From assembly GCF_030730865.1 (NCBI RefSeq), contig NZ_JAVALZ010000001.1, positions 620,001 through 684,000 of the forward strand: a DNA stretch of 64,000 nt, read 5' to 3'. Each line of letters opens with the position of its first letter. Within the stretch, counting starts at the first letter, position 1. The position numbers were made by a program, and so were the translations under genes. This document shows, one piece after another, positions 1 through 8,945 of the stretch. This stretch comes from Uliginosibacterium sp. 31-16. Lineage in GTDB: Bacteria > Pseudomonadota > Gammaproteobacteria > Burkholderiales > Rhodocyclaceae. The notes under the pieces were generated by a model, which did not search any database, had not been told where the DNA came from, and saw only the letters and a program-made list of their open reading frames with translations.

Positions 1-2057
1 GGATCAACAACAACAGGTTCGCCCGCCTGTAATGGAGCCTCGGCCGGCGCCATGCCCTTGTCGTCGAGTTGCTCCACGGAGGGGGCAACAAGCACGACGC
101 TACCGGAAGCCTGGCCTGCGCCGCCAGCACAGAATGCCCGCTGAGGCTCATCCGCAGCACGGTGGATCGGCCGGCCTTCGGCCTGACCATGCTCGATGTA
201 ATGCAGCAATGGATTGATGTGCGCAGCGGCAACATCAGGATGAAGCTCCAGATAACGACGCGTACTGAAGAGCGCCGACGGATCTCTATGCTCCTTCCAT
301 CCGGAAAGACAGTAATGCGTCGCAGGGTCTATCCCCGCAGCGCCAACGTCTGGGTTTTGCTCGGCATAGAATGCTTGATCGAACAGCGGACTCAGCCGGA
401 CACGGCGGATGGCGAACTGCCGAAGCAGCGGAATGCGTGCCAAACGACGGCTGAGAATAGCCCGCACTGGCCGGGTGCCCGCCCCCACATGGCTGGAAAT
501 GAGCCTCAGGGGCTGGGTGCAGCGCCATGAGTGCGATTGCAGCAACGCCTGAATTCGTTGCTCTTGATAGCTGATCTGCGCGTCACGCCCGGCAAGTGTC
601 TGCTCAAACCGGCCAATCTGTCCATCACGTGCAGCAAGCTCTTGATCCAGCCCCGATATCTGCGCATCGCGTTCCGCGAGCGTCTGGCTGAGACCGGCAA
701 TCTGTCCGTCGCGCGCAGCAAGCGCCTGATCCAGCCCAGAGATCTGCGCATCGCGTTCTTCGAGCGTCTGGTTGAGACCGGCAATCTGTCCGTCACGCGC
801 AGCAATCTCTTGGGAAAATCCGGCGATCTGTGCAGCAAACGCCTGCTGGAGCCCGGAAATCTGTCCGTCGCGTGCAGCAAGCTCTTGATCCAGCCCCGAT
901 ATCTGCGCATCGCGTTCCGCGAGCGTCTGGCTGAGACCGGAAATCTGTCCGTCACGTACTGCAAACTCTTGGGAAAATCCGGCGATCTGTGCGGCAAACG
1001 CCTGCTGGAGCCCGGAAATTTGTCCGTCGCGTGCAGCAAATTCTTGCTCCCGCTCCGATATCTGCGCATCGCGTTCCGCGAGCGTCTGGTTGAGGCCAGA
1101 AATCTGCCCGTCACGCACGGCAAGCGCCTGATTCAGCCCTGAGACCTGCGCATCGCGCTCAGCCAGGTTCTGGCCAAGCACAGTGATCCGCTCATTACGC
1201 TCACCTAGCCGCTGATGCCGTCCCCGAATGAGTTTAATTGCCTTGATAGCGATGTCGAATTGGTCCGCAGAGAATGCGTCTTTAGCCTCAGGTGGCTGCT
1301 TGTCATATCCGAATACATCAAAATCATGCGCATACAGCGTGCGAATCAATTCGGCGCTTCGCACCGTGATGAAATCAGAAACGTAAGGAATCAGGCTTTC
1401 GTTAGCACGACGCCCTTGAAACGGGCTGGGAATGTAGAAACCCAGCCACTCAACGAGTGCCTGGGTAAGCGTTTCTCTTTCTTCAATTTTGGCTACGCAA
1501 GAATAATTGATCAAATCCGGACGTAGCAATTTAGCCTGTGGCGTCCAGTGATGATCCCAAAAGGAAGGTGCCTCATTTTCGGCGAGATGCTCGAGAAAGC
1601 ATTCAAATGCCATCGCTACATCCGAGATCGTTCGGACCGGATGATTAAAAAACTCTTCCTGAACGTAAGGCGCAGACTGCAAGGGCTCTTGCAGCATAAG
1701 CTTGGATTGCCAGGCCGAGAATATCCGCTTGTAGGGATTGCGAACAACGGCGAATCTGAAATAGGCGTCTGACGCAAGGGCCTCAGAAAGGTCGGTCAGT
1801 TTCAAACCGGTTACATTTGGCGCAACCCGATGAGACTCGTGAACGACAAGATCGCGATCACTCTCTGCACTGTCAGTAACGTTCCGTAACTCTTCTGCAT
1901 AACCTTCCATGGCAGCAACCCACCACTTGAGGGTAGTACAGGCCACTTTGGGAGTTGCTACATAAAAAAATCGATGGCACTCAGAACGATAACTGTTCCA
2001 CTGCAAGTAATTGCCAAGGCTTTTTTTGTCTTCTTCAGACCAATCATTAATATTCAA
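1..2057 (-). CDS. Sulfotransferase / coiled-coil / NPDV-repeat protein (3' end beyond window)
   Basis: The reading frame is open from a stop at 2067-2069 to the window edge (about 685 residues visible). Residues about 30-47 read RFFYVATPKVACTTLKWW, the 5'-phosphosulfate loop of PAPS-dependent carbohydrate sulfotransferases. Residues about 101-119 read RFAVVRNPYKRIFSAWQSK, the matching 3'-phosphate-binding segment. Residues about 290-500 are a 14-residue repeat of the type GLNQxLAxRDxQIS, a strong coiled coil. The visible C-terminal part has two copies of an NPDV module (FYAEQNPDV, YLELHPDV) common in bacterial surface-glycan glycosyltransferases. No ATG precedes the PAPS loop, so I choose TTG at 2057, with AGGG 7 bases upstream; it starts 22 bp after the methyltransferase stop. 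Predicted role, by inference: sulfation of the glycan exported by the upstream ABC transporter. A glycosyltransferase domain may follow outside the window. Confidence 0.8.
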   Translation of the reverse strand, partial: MNINDWSEEDKKSLGNYLQWNSYRSECHRFFYVATPKVACTTLKWWVAAMEGYAEELRNVTDSAESDRDLVVHESHRVAPNVTGLKLTDLSEALASDAYFRFAVVRNPYKRIFSAWQSKLMLQEPLQSAPYVQEEFFNHPVRTISDVAMAFECFLEHLAENEAPSFWDHHWTPQAKLLRPDLINYSCVAKIEERETLTQALVEWLGFYIPSPFQGRRANESLIPYVSDFITVRSAELIRTLYAHDFDVFGYDKQPPEAKDAFSADQFDIAIKAIKLIRGRHQRLGERNERITVLGQNLAERDAQVSGLNQALAVRDGQISGLNQTLAERDAQISEREQEFAARDGQISGLQQAFAAQIAGFSQEFAVRDGQISGLSQTLAERDAQISGLDQELAARDGQISGLQQAFAAQIAGFSQEIAARDGQIAGLNQTLEERDAQISGLDQALAARDGQIAGLSQTLAERDAQISGLDQELAARDGQIGRFEQTLAGRDAQISYQEQRIQALLQSHSWRCTQPLRLISSHVGAGTRPVRAILSRRLARIPLLRQFAIRRVRLSPLFDQAFYAEQNPDVGAAGIDPATHYCLSGWKEHRDPSALFSTRRYLELHPDVAAAHINPLLHYIEHGQAEGRPIHRAADEPQRAFCAGGAGQASGSVVLVAPSVEQLDDKGMAPAEAPLQAGEPVVVD
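545..1190 (-). repeat. 42-bp tandem repeat encoding a 14-residue coiled-coil unit
   Basis: About fifteen in-frame copies of a 42-bp unit, diverged but clearly related, encode GLNQALAVRDGQIS-like 14-mers inside the sulfotransferase gene. Fourteen residues are exactly two heptads, so the tract should form one continuous helix. Several variants alternate AERDAQ and AARDGQ. Copy number could vary between strains by slippage without breaking the frame. Confidence 0.85.
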
Positions 2058-2079
2058 GGCGCAACCCTATTAGCAAAGA

Positions 2080-2760
2080 CTACAAGCTCAAGGACGGAGG
2101 AAACTTATTCAGTGACAGATCACCATACTCTCCTGTCGAATCGCGAAAAGAGAATCCGGATCTTTCGTCCTTCTGAATAAGAAACTGCCCATACCCCAAT
2201 GCAATGATCGGCACATTCATGGCCTCAGCAAAGTAAACGCTGAAAGGACAAACCATGGTTGGCTCAAACTTCACATCATGCTGCCAAGGCGTGGTTGTAA
2301 AGTCATCGCCACCTATAAACCCCCCCGGCTTTACTTTTCCCCATACCTTGATCAGATCAATCGTAATCCCGCGGAGAGTGTGGTCGCCATCGATATATGC
2401 AAAATCAAGAGACTTATCCGGTATCTTATCAATGACTTCTTTGGTGCGACCTCTCAAAATCCTTCGTTTATGGGCCGCGAACGCGGTCTTCACATCCATC
2501 TCACGATAGATGTCATCAAAGACCTCCGGCCCTACATTGAAAGGTTTGTTCCAATCAGGCAAGTTTGCCCAAGGATCAATCATGTAGTAGATCTCGAGAT
2601 CAGAGGCCGTCTTCAGTACATCTGCTGCGAAATCGCCTTTCCAGACTCCAATTTCGGCCATCACCCTTGTGCGCTGAATGTGAAGGAATCTATTCCACAA
2701 CTCGCTCCGCGAGGCGGATTCGCACAAAAATCCAACCACGTCGACACCATCAATCTTCAT
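2080..2760 (-). CDS. Class I SAM-dependent methyltransferase
   Basis: A 226-residue protein resembling the TylF/CmcI-like (Methyltransf_24) family. A motif I-like region lies near MAEIGVWKGDFA (SAM loop), MIDPWANLPDW follows, and FAYIDGDHTLRG with WGKVKPGGFIGGDD forms the metal/SAM-binding end of the fold. The ATG at 2760 overlaps the end of the Wzt gene by 11 bp, and the sulfotransferase starts 22 bp downstream, so it belongs to the polysaccharide export operon. The likely target is a sugar hydroxyl of the exported glycan, possibly its terminal residue; this is inference from context. The gene is visibly more A+T-rich than the rest of the window, which fits horizontally acquired O-antigen genes. 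Confidence 0.8.
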   Translation of the reverse strand: MKIDGVDVVGFLCESASRSELWNRFLHIQRTRVMAEIGVWKGDFAADVLKTASDLEIYYMIDPWANLPDWNKPFNVGPEVFDDIYREMDVKTAFAAHKRRILRGRTKEVIDKIPDKSLDFAYIDGDHTLRGITIDLIKVWGKVKPGGFIGGDDFTTTPWQHDVKFEPTMVCPFSVYFAEAMNVPIIALGYGQFLIQKDERSGFSFRDSTGEYGDLSLNKFPPSLSL

Positions 2761-4168
2761 TCGCTACACCGTCAAATTTAACAACAGGCTCTTCTGACAT
2801 CAGATCAACACATCCAAATGATTTGATCGCCTTTACCGGATTAACCCTGAACATGATGGCGTCAACAATGCGATGAGCACAGCTAGGCTCGCGGCTCGAC
2901 CAGACACCGCTTCCAGCAAAATAGGCGCCGGGCAACAAGTCCATCCGGAATGAAAAACTTGTCTTAAACTCCTGGCCTTCAAGCACATTTTCCAAATAGC
3001 TCCCTTCTTCAGGGAAGCGCTGCCCGGTAATAACGATGCCTGAAATTGACTTTATGTGAATTCCAAAATAAACGCCTGGAAAGTCCCTAAAAAACCGACC
3101 AGACACGACAAATCTGTAGTCTTCACCAGACTGCAGCACGTTAACAATCAACCCGTCTGCATTGATTATCTGGATAGAATCGATGATCGCGCCCTGCGTT
3201 GGATAAACAGTGGTTGTCTCAGGGACAAGGCCAGGGTCAAAAGCCTCGTCAGAGACCCCATGCGGCGCGAGCAAAGGTTCGGCCTGACACGAACTGGCGT
3301 CAGGGCCCTCAATCACCTCCTCCACTGCACTCGGCTCATCCCGCAGGTTGTGATCGGCCAGATCTTCAGCGAGAAGATCCCGGACCAAGCGCTCCTGCGT
3401 ATCTGCAGAAGCATAGAGCAGCTTTTGATACGCACGTATTGCGTCAGGGGCCGGTCCAAACATGAGCCGCCTCCCATGATCAAGCAACAGTGTCTTTTCA
3501 CACAGTTCAACAATACTCCCGGACGAGTGCGACACGAAAAGGATCGCAGCCCCCTCGCTCTTCAGCTCCTCGAGCCTGGCAAAACATTTCCTCTGGAACT
3601 TCTCGTCACCAACGGCCAGAGCCTCGTCAACAACAAAAATTTCAGGATCTACCATCGCTTGAACGGCAAAGGCCAATCGAACATACATCCCGCTGGAGTA
3701 TGTTTTAACCGGCCTTTCAATAAACTCGCCGATATCTGCAAACCCGGCGATGCTGTCAAAGCGTTCGTCGATTTCCGCTCGGCTCAATCCAAGAATCGCA
3801 CCGTTAAGATATACATTTTCGCACCCGGTAAATTCTGGATTGAATCCCGAGCCCAGCTCCAGCAAGGCAGCAATACGTCCGTTTGTCTGGATACTCCCGT
3901 GTGTCGAATTGAGCGTTCCGCAAATCATCTGCAGCAGCGTGGATTTTCCGCTGCCGTTTCGGCCGACAATCCCTACGGTTTCACCCTTTTTGACTTCAAA
4001 TGAAACATCCCTCAAAGCCCAGAATTCACGGCAATACTGTCTGGGCTGAAGACCGAGGCCTTTTTGCAGCCGTGGCATGACGAACTGTTTGAGTCGATCT
4101 CTCGGTTGCGCGTAGATCTGGTAGCACTTGCTGAGATTTTCGACCTTGATTGCAGTATCAGATGACAT
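2750..4168 (-). CDS. wzt: Polysaccharide ABC transporter ATP-binding protein with C-terminal substrate-binding domain
   Basis: 472 residues. Walker A GRNGSGKST lies at about 69-77, signature YSSGMYVRLAF near 150 and Walker B IFVVDEALAVGD near 170, typical of the TagH/KpsT/Wzt class. After about residue 250 an acidic linker leads to a roughly 140-residue beta-rich C-terminal domain as in Wzt_C proteins, which bind the modified non-reducing end of the O-polysaccharide before export. The start is ATG at 4168 (MSSDTAIKVENLSK), overlapping the Wzm stop by 11 bp; a longer open frame upstream has no family support. It pairs with the permease to export an undecaprenyl-linked glycan across the inner membrane. 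Confidence 0.9.
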   Translation of the reverse strand: MSSDTAIKVENLSKCYQIYAQPRDRLKQFVMPRLQKGLGLQPRQYCREFWALRDVSFEVKKGETVGIVGRNGSGKSTLLQMICGTLNSTHGSIQTNGRIAALLELGSGFNPEFTGCENVYLNGAILGLSRAEIDERFDSIAGFADIGEFIERPVKTYSSGMYVRLAFAVQAMVDPEIFVVDEALAVGDEKFQRKCFARLEELKSEGAAILFVSHSSGSIVELCEKTLLLDHGRRLMFGPAPDAIRAYQKLLYASADTQERLVRDLLAEDLADHNLRDEPSAVEEVIEGPDASSCQAEPLLAPHGVSDEAFDPGLVPETTTVYPTQGAIIDSIQIINADGLIVNVLQSGEDYRFVVSGRFFRDFPGVYFGIHIKSISGIVITGQRFPEEGSYLENVLEGQEFKTSFSFRMDLLPGAYFAGSGVWSSREPSCAHRIVDAIMFRVNPVKAIKSFGCVDLMSEEPVVKFDGVANED

Positions 4169-4976
4169 CCGCAAAACCCTTCCTTGTCTTCTGAAACCAG
4201 GCAAAGCCAAGCCATGCGGTCAAACAGCCAACGCCCCAGATAATGCAAAGCATCATCACGTCTGGCGCCTTCCCCCAGTACAGCACATCACGTGTCATCT
4301 CAATGACAGGGGTGAGCGGATTCAGGTAGAGCAGGTGACGATAGTTCTCAGGCAGCGCAGTAGCAGGATAGAAAATGGGGCTGAGGAACATGAGCACTGT
4401 CGTGACGATCCCAATGAATTGCGCGACGTCCCGCAGGAATACGCCCAGCGAGGCAAGCACCCAGCTCAAGCCGAGGATGAAGAACAGCAAAGGGGTGATC
4501 ACCAGCGGCAGATAGAGCGCGGTAGCGTGCGGAATGCCGAACAAGGCCAGATACGCTGCAAACCACACGCCAAGACTGATAAGCCCATGAAACAGGGCGG
4601 ATGCCGTGGCAACTCCGGGCAGGATCTCAAGCGGGAACACGACTTTCTTGACGTAATTCACATTGGCGAGAATCAAGCCTGGCGCGCGGTTGATGCACTC
4701 TGCAAAGAGATTGAACACCATCAGCCCCGCAAACAGCACCAGAGCGAATTCGGTTTTCGATTCGCTACCGGCGCTCCAGCGTGCTTTGAAAATTTCGCTG
4801 AACACGAATGTGTACACGGCGAGCATCAGCATCGGGTTGAAGAATGACCAGAGGACGCCCAGCATTGCGCCCTTGTAGCGCCCTAGCACTTCCCGGACAG
4901 CGAGCGCGCGAATCAGACTGCGATTGCGCCACATGCAGACAAACATCTCGCGCGGCGAGATTGAAAATTCCCTCAA
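4158..4976 (-). CDS. wzm: Polysaccharide ABC transporter permease (ABC-2 type)
   Basis: About 272 residues with six hydrophobic segments and the ABC-2 hallmark REVLGRYKGAMLGVLWSFFNP near the N-terminus. This is the transmembrane half of a Wzm/Wzt or KpsM/KpsT exporter of lipid-linked polysaccharide. The start is uncertain because no ATG is suitably placed. TTG at 4976 has GGAGGG ending 7-8 bases upstream, whereas TTG at 4982 lies too close to it. It is the first gene of the visible export operon and overlaps the ATPase gene. Confidence 0.88.
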   Translation of the reverse strand: MREFSISPREMFVCMWRNRSLIRALAVREVLGRYKGAMLGVLWSFFNPMLMLAVYTFVFSEIFKARWSAGSESKTEFALVLFAGLMVFNLFAECINRAPGLILANVNYVKKVVFPLEILPGVATASALFHGLISLGVWFAAYLALFGIPHATALYLPLVITPLLFFILGLSWVLASLGVFLRDVAQFIGIVTTVLMFLSPIFYPATALPENYRHLLYLNPLTPVIEMTRDVLYWGKAPDVMMLCIIWGVGCLTAWLGFAWFQKTRKGFADVI

Positions 4977-5282
4977 CAGCAAACCCTCCGCAATAGTCTA
5001 AAGACGCCCCAAGCTGGACCAAGGTGATACACGGGTAACGTAATCAGGAATTATCCGGGCTAAGGGCTGACGTCTCCTTGTGATGAGACAACCTGCCCGA
5101 AAGTACGGTACCCGCACAGGGGCGAATGCTTGTACCCGCATCAATCGGATCAGCATCGCTGCCATGATCGGCAGGATCATGGCTTGCACCGTCGGCGCAG
5201 CAGGTCAGGAGTTTTTTCCGCCCTTGCACGACACGAAAAAAAACCACAAAACCTCTGGAAACGTAAATTTTGGGCGCGCTGA

Positions 5283-5311
5283 ATTATGCTCTGGCAGGTG
5301 GTGTTGGTCGA
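5283..5311 (-). promoter_or_regulatory. wzm: Possible sigma-70 promoter for the export operon
   Basis: On the minus strand TCGACC (4/6 match to the -35 consensus), 17 bp, then CATAAT (5/6 match to the -10). It points toward wzm and would give a leader of roughly 300 nt. Found by eye only. Confidence 0.3.
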
Positions 5312-5434
5312 GAATTTTGTCGAAGCCTCTCTCGCCCGATAAGCCAGGAAAATGCTTCGCATAACAACAAGGGTGGCAGATGCTCGCTCTACACCCAGCA
5401 AGCCGAAGACCCTTTCTGGGCGGGCGTTTGCACG

Positions 5435-5508
5435 CAGGCGCTCCTGAGAGCCACAGCACTCAATGCTTCCCGGGCCGACTACCTGAAGAGCCTCTTCAGA
5501 AGCGCCTG
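5435..5508. repeat. Intergenic palindromic repeat (CTGAAGAG family)
   Basis: CTGAAGAG-C-CTCTTCAG at 5483-5499 is a perfect 8-bp inverted repeat. An outer pair, CAGGCGCT (5435-5442) and AGCGCCTG (5501-5508), encloses it. It belongs to the CCTGAAGAGCC repeat family seen in several other gaps of the window. Confidence 0.6.
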
Positions 5509-5527
5509 TACGGACATGTACGCCCGC

Positions 5528-5553
5528 AAAAGAAAACGCCGGCAGAGCCGGCG
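5528..5553 (-). terminator. Rho-independent terminator after yacG
   Basis: CGCCGGC-AGA-GCCGGCG stem at 5537-5553, followed on the minus strand by TTTTCTTTT (5536 down to 5528). It lies about 30 bp after the yacG stop and should end the argA/cyclase/yacG transcript. Confidence 0.85.
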
Positions 5554-5583
5554 CAACATCCATCCACTTTGACGTCTCGCGCG

Positions 5584-5781
5584 TTACTCGCGCTCTTCAT
5601 CCGGCAAGGGCGTTTCCTGCCCTGGCACCACATATGCACCGGACGCCCATGCGCCGATATCGATCAGCTTGCAGCGCTCGGAGCAGAAAGGGCGAAAGCG
5701 ACTCTCGGGGGTCCAGAGGACGGATTTGCCGCAATGCGGACAGGAAACGAGGCGTGGGGAGGGAGCTTTGGGCGTGGTCAC
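5584..5781 (-). CDS. yacG: DNA gyrase inhibitor YacG (zinc-binding)
   Basis: 65 residues, the usual family length, from GTG at 5781, which has AAAGAGA about 6 bases upstream. The zinc knuckle is CPHCG followed by FRPFCSERC, and then comes the family motif [15 protein letters not shown]. In E. coli YacG binds GyrB and inhibits gyrase supercoiling. A longer open frame back to ATG 5898 would overlap the cyclase gene by 89 bp and add an atypical N-terminus, so I reject it. It lies 28 bp downstream of the diguanylate cyclase gene. Confidence 0.93.
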   Translation of the reverse strand: MTTPKAPSPRLVSCPHCGKSVLWTPESRFRPFCSERCKLIDIGAWASGAYVVPGQETPLPDEERE

Positions 5782-5809
5782 GACAATCTCTTTCAGGGGT
5801 GCGGTGGAT

Positions 5810-7534
5810 TCAGGCGCGGGGACTTTGTAGCCCTTTACCTCTGGCCTGACGCATGGCGTGTTCCGCCGCAAGGATAAGGGCTTCGGCATCATAGCCATTG
5901 ACCGGAGTCATGGCGCTGCCCGCACAGATAGCGACCCGCGCCTTGACCTCTTCGAAACAGAATTCCAGGGCGGCTACCTGAGCCGACACCCGACGGGTCA
6001 GATGCGCCAGGTTTTCGACACTGGGCTGGGTCACCAGAATGGCGAACTCTTCGCCGCCCAGGCGAAACAGCAGTTCATTACGACGGATGACTCCGCTGAT
6101 TTCGCTCGCCACACGGCGCAGCACTTCATCGCCAGAGTGATGACCAAATGCTTCGTTGATTTCCTTGAAACCATCGAGGTCAAACAGGAGCAACCCGAGG
6201 TGTTCATTGCGGCGCACGGACTCTGCCAGCTGGCGCCCGAGGTCTTCGTGGAAACGGCGGCGATTGTAGAGGTTGGTGAGCGGGTCACGCTCCGCCATTT
6301 CTGCCAGACGCTCTTGTGCCTGCAGGCTGGCGGTGATGTCTTCGTATATCCACACGCGACCAATAGCTCGCCCCCCGTCCGAGGCAGGCACTATCGACGA
6401 CACTTCACGCACAACCCGGCCATCGCAACAGTGGATGTCGTACTGGGCGCCCTGGCTGCGGTTGGCGATGACGTGTTCGACGTGCTGGTGATAGGCATCT
6501 GCATCAATGCGCAGCGCTGCCGTCGCTGCGAGCAGGGCGCTGTCGCGCATGCCAACCACCGCCGCGCGCTCACCCAGTTGCCAGATGTCGGCGCAGCGCT
6601 GGTTGATGTAGACCACGCGACGGTCCCGGTCAACGAACAGGATGCCCACGCTCAGGATTTCCAGCAAGGCGCTCAGTCGCATCCTTTCGTCATTGCTGCG
6701 ATCGAGATAGTGCTCCTTGAGTGCCTGCGCCCGACGCAAGGCGGCCACGGTTTCAAGCAGCTTGAGATCCGTATCCTTGCGCGCCTGGATGTCCTGCGCG
6801 GAAAACCGCAGCCCGCTGACCTTGCCGCTTGCATCCCTGAGCGGATAACAACGACAAATCACCCAGAACGTGCGGCCATCCTTGCGCTGCACACGCAGTT
6901 CAAGCCCTTCCAGGGCTTCGCCCTGCCGCACCCGCGCCATGCCTTCGCGCAAGGTTGGCCGGTCCTTTGCGTAGATCCACAGTTCGACCGGATCAACCGC
7001 CAGACGACTTTCCTCCCGTGAAAACCCGGTCAGTGTCGTTGCGGCCGGATTGATCCAGAGCAGTCGCCCAGTCAGGTCCAGCACCAATTCCAGACCGGGC
7101 ATGTCTTCTGCCAGCGGCGCGTAGAAATCCAGTTCGTGCTGCAAGGCCGCGATTTTCTCGTCGCGCAGGGTCAGCAGCCGGATCGTGGCGTCGCGGCCAC
7201 GATCAAACAGCTTCCATCCCAGACTGGGGAGGTTCGGAATACTGCCGTCAATCACCGACTTTTCAAGTGACGAAATCATCCGGCGAGCATTGTTGGTAGC
7301 GACTTCGCGTGAGGCCAGAAGGCCACCGACAACAAACAGAAACACGACCACCGCGATCCCGGCACTCACCAGCACAGGCTCCCAACCCATATGCCCATGA
7401 AGGACATCGAGAACCAGATCGATCGACCCCGCCGTCAGGCCTGCAACGAGTGCATAGAGCCTGACCATCAGCATCCAGCGGCTAAAGCCCAGCTCTTCGG
7501 GGAACAGCCGTCTGCGCAGGCGCTCGCTCAGCAC
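5810..7534 (-). CDS. PAS-domain diguanylate cyclase, membrane-anchored
   Basis: 574 residues. Two membrane segments at about 25-80 are followed by two PAS-type domains (about 130-250 and 280-390) and a GGDEF domain from about 410. The catalytic motif is RLGGEEF, an active GGEEF form, so it should make cyclic di-GMP from GTP. The position of the allosteric I-site (RxxD, five residues before the motif) reads RRNE, so product inhibition may be weakened. No EAL domain is present. The signal sensed through the PAS domains is unknown. It lies between argA (11 bp upstream) and yacG. Confidence 0.92.
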   Translation of the reverse strand: MLSERLRRRLFPEELGFSRWMLMVRLYALVAGLTAGSIDLVLDVLHGHMGWEPVLVSAGIAVVVFLFVVGGLLASREVATNNARRMISSLEKSVIDGSIPNLPSLGWKLFDRGRDATIRLLTLRDEKIAALQHELDFYAPLAEDMPGLELVLDLTGRLLWINPAATTLTGFSREESRLAVDPVELWIYAKDRPTLREGMARVRQGEALEGLELRVQRKDGRTFWVICRCYPLRDASGKVSGLRFSAQDIQARKDTDLKLLETVAALRRAQALKEHYLDRSNDERMRLSALLEILSVGILFVDRDRRVVYINQRCADIWQLGERAAVVGMRDSALLAATAALRIDADAYHQHVEHVIANRSQGAQYDIHCCDGRVVREVSSIVPASDGGRAIGRVWIYEDITASLQAQERLAEMAERDPLTNLYNRRRFHEDLGRQLAESVRRNEHLGLLLFDLDGFKEINEAFGHHSGDEVLRRVASEISGVIRRNELLFRLGGEEFAILVTQPSVENLAHLTRRVSAQVAALEFCFEEVKARVAICAGSAMTPVNGYDAEALILAAEHAMRQARGKGLQSPRA

Positions 7535-7545
7535 GTCGCGTTCCG

Positions 7546-8943
7546 TCAGTTGTTTTGCAGGGGCTTGATGAAAATCTTCGACCGGCGCTGGAAGTTGTAG
7601 AGATCGCGCTTGCGCTCAGGCAACTCCTCCGGCCCCATTTCGCGGAAACCACGCTCGCGGAACCAGTGCTCGGTACGCGTCGTGAGTACGAACAACTCCT
7701 TGAAGCCGGCTTGCCGGGCGCGATCAGAGATGTGCTGCATCAGGCGCTCACCCAGCCCGGCGCGGCGGAATTCCGGAGTCACTGCAAGACAGGCCATCTC
7801 CGCCATGCCATCTTCGGCAAACGGATACAGCGCAGCGCAACCCACCACCACGCCATCATGCTCGGCCAGGGTAAAACGGTCGATCTCCATTTCGATCAGC
7901 TCGCGGCCACGCCGCACCAGGGTGCCATCCGACTCCAGCGGCCCCAGCAACTGCAGCAGGGTCGCCACGTCGTCAATGGACGCCTGACGCAAACGATACA
8001 AGGGCTCCCGGCTGACCATGGTGCCAACCCCCTGACGGGTGAAGAATTCCAGCAGCAGGCCACCGTCCTTGTCGCGGTCGATCAGGTGGGCACGCGCCAC
8101 CCCCTTGCGCACGGCTTTGATGGCACGCGGCAGGAACAGGTGCAGATCTTCGGTCAGTCCGACTCCGGCATTGAGCTTGCGCTCGGCCTCATCGGCGGTG
8201 ATGGCTTCGATCAGGCGCCCTTCTTCGTCGAGCAGGCCCGGCGCATCGCACAGGTAAATCAGCTTCTCGGCCTGCAGTGCAGTGGCCACCGCCTCGGCAA
8301 CCTCTTCCATGACCAGATTGAAAATCTCGCCCGACGGTGACACGCCAAGATTGGAGATAAGCACCACGTTCTGCTGATCCAGATCGGCCTTGATTTCCTC
8401 GGCGATCACCTTGCGCACCGTGCCGGTGTACTGGAAGTCGATGCCATCAACCACACCGATCGGCCGCGCCGTGACGAAGTTGCCGCCCGTCACGCGCATG
8501 TAGGCACCCGCCATGGGCGTATTCGGCAGGCCTTGTGACAGAGCCGCTTCAAGATTGATGCGGGTCACCCCGACAGCCGCCTTGACACATTCCAGCGCAG
8601 CTTCATCGGTAATGCGCAAACCCTTGTGGTAGTGAGACTCCTGACCGCGCCTCGTCAGCTCGGCCTCGATCTGCGGCCGCGCACCATGCACCAGCACCAG
8701 GCGCACACCCAGTGCCGCCAGCAGGTTGCAGTCGTGACACAAGTCGTCCATCAACTCGCCGTGAGCCACCTCGCCGCCGAAGGCGAGCACGAAGGTCTTG
8801 CCGCGGAACGCGTGGAAATACGGGGCCGCACCGCGCACCCAGTCTACGAAGCGGATCGCCTCGTCATCGCCCATGCGCACGGCGGCCGACAGATTTGCGC
8901 TGAGTACCCGGCTGTCCTGATTCATGCTGTCTTTCGTTGTCAT
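7546..8943 (-). CDS. argA: Amino-acid N-acetyltransferase (N-acetylglutamate synthase)
   Basis: About 465 residues. An N-terminal amino-acid-kinase-like domain (KTFVLAFGGEVAHGELMDDL, LVLVHGARPQIE) is joined to a C-terminal GNAT domain (TPEFRRAGLGERLMQHI is the acetyl-CoA loop). This is the two-domain ArgA that makes N-acetylglutamate from glutamate and acetyl-CoA, the first step of arginine synthesis; the kinase-like domain normally binds arginine for feedback control. The start is ATG 8943 or ATG 8925; neither has a strong ribosome-binding site. It begins 2 bp after the rsmE stop. Confidence 0.93.
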   Translation of the reverse strand: MTTKDSMNQDSRVLSANLSAAVRMGDDEAIRFVDWVRGAAPYFHAFRGKTFVLAFGGEVAHGELMDDLCHDCNLLAALGVRLVLVHGARPQIEAELTRRGQESHYHKGLRITDEAALECVKAAVGVTRINLEAALSQGLPNTPMAGAYMRVTGGNFVTARPIGVVDGIDFQYTGTVRKVIAEEIKADLDQQNVVLISNLGVSPSGEIFNLVMEEVAEAVATALQAEKLIYLCDAPGLLDEEGRLIEAITADEAERKLNAGVGLTEDLHLFLPRAIKAVRKGVARAHLIDRDKDGGLLLEFFTRQGVGTMVSREPLYRLRQASIDDVATLLQLLGPLESDGTLVRRGRELIEMEIDRFTLAEHDGVVVGCAALYPFAEDGMAEMACLAVTPEFRRAGLGERLMQHISDRARQAGFKELFVLTTRTEHWFRERGFREMGPEELPERKRDLYNFQRRSKIFIKPLQNN

Positions 8944-8945
8944 CT

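Larger units (their letters stand above)
4977..5583. other. Non-coding region upstream of the export operon
   Basis: About 600 bp with no convincing gene. It holds a possible minus-strand promoter (5283-5311), a palindromic repeat element (5435-5508) and the yacG terminator (5528-5553). I see no JUMPstart/ops element (GGCGGTAG) on the minus strand. The interval 4977-5280 would be a long leader of the Wzm transcript if the promoter call is right. Confidence 0.5.

Noticed and set aside
506-1142. Long open frames on both strands with Arg-rich repeats (205 and 203 residues)
   Set aside because: They are shadows of the 42-bp coiled-coil repeat in the sulfotransferase gene; only the third minus frame gives sensible protein.
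545-1190. CRISPR-like array
   Set aside because: Units are directly adjacent, in frame and diverged, with no spacers.
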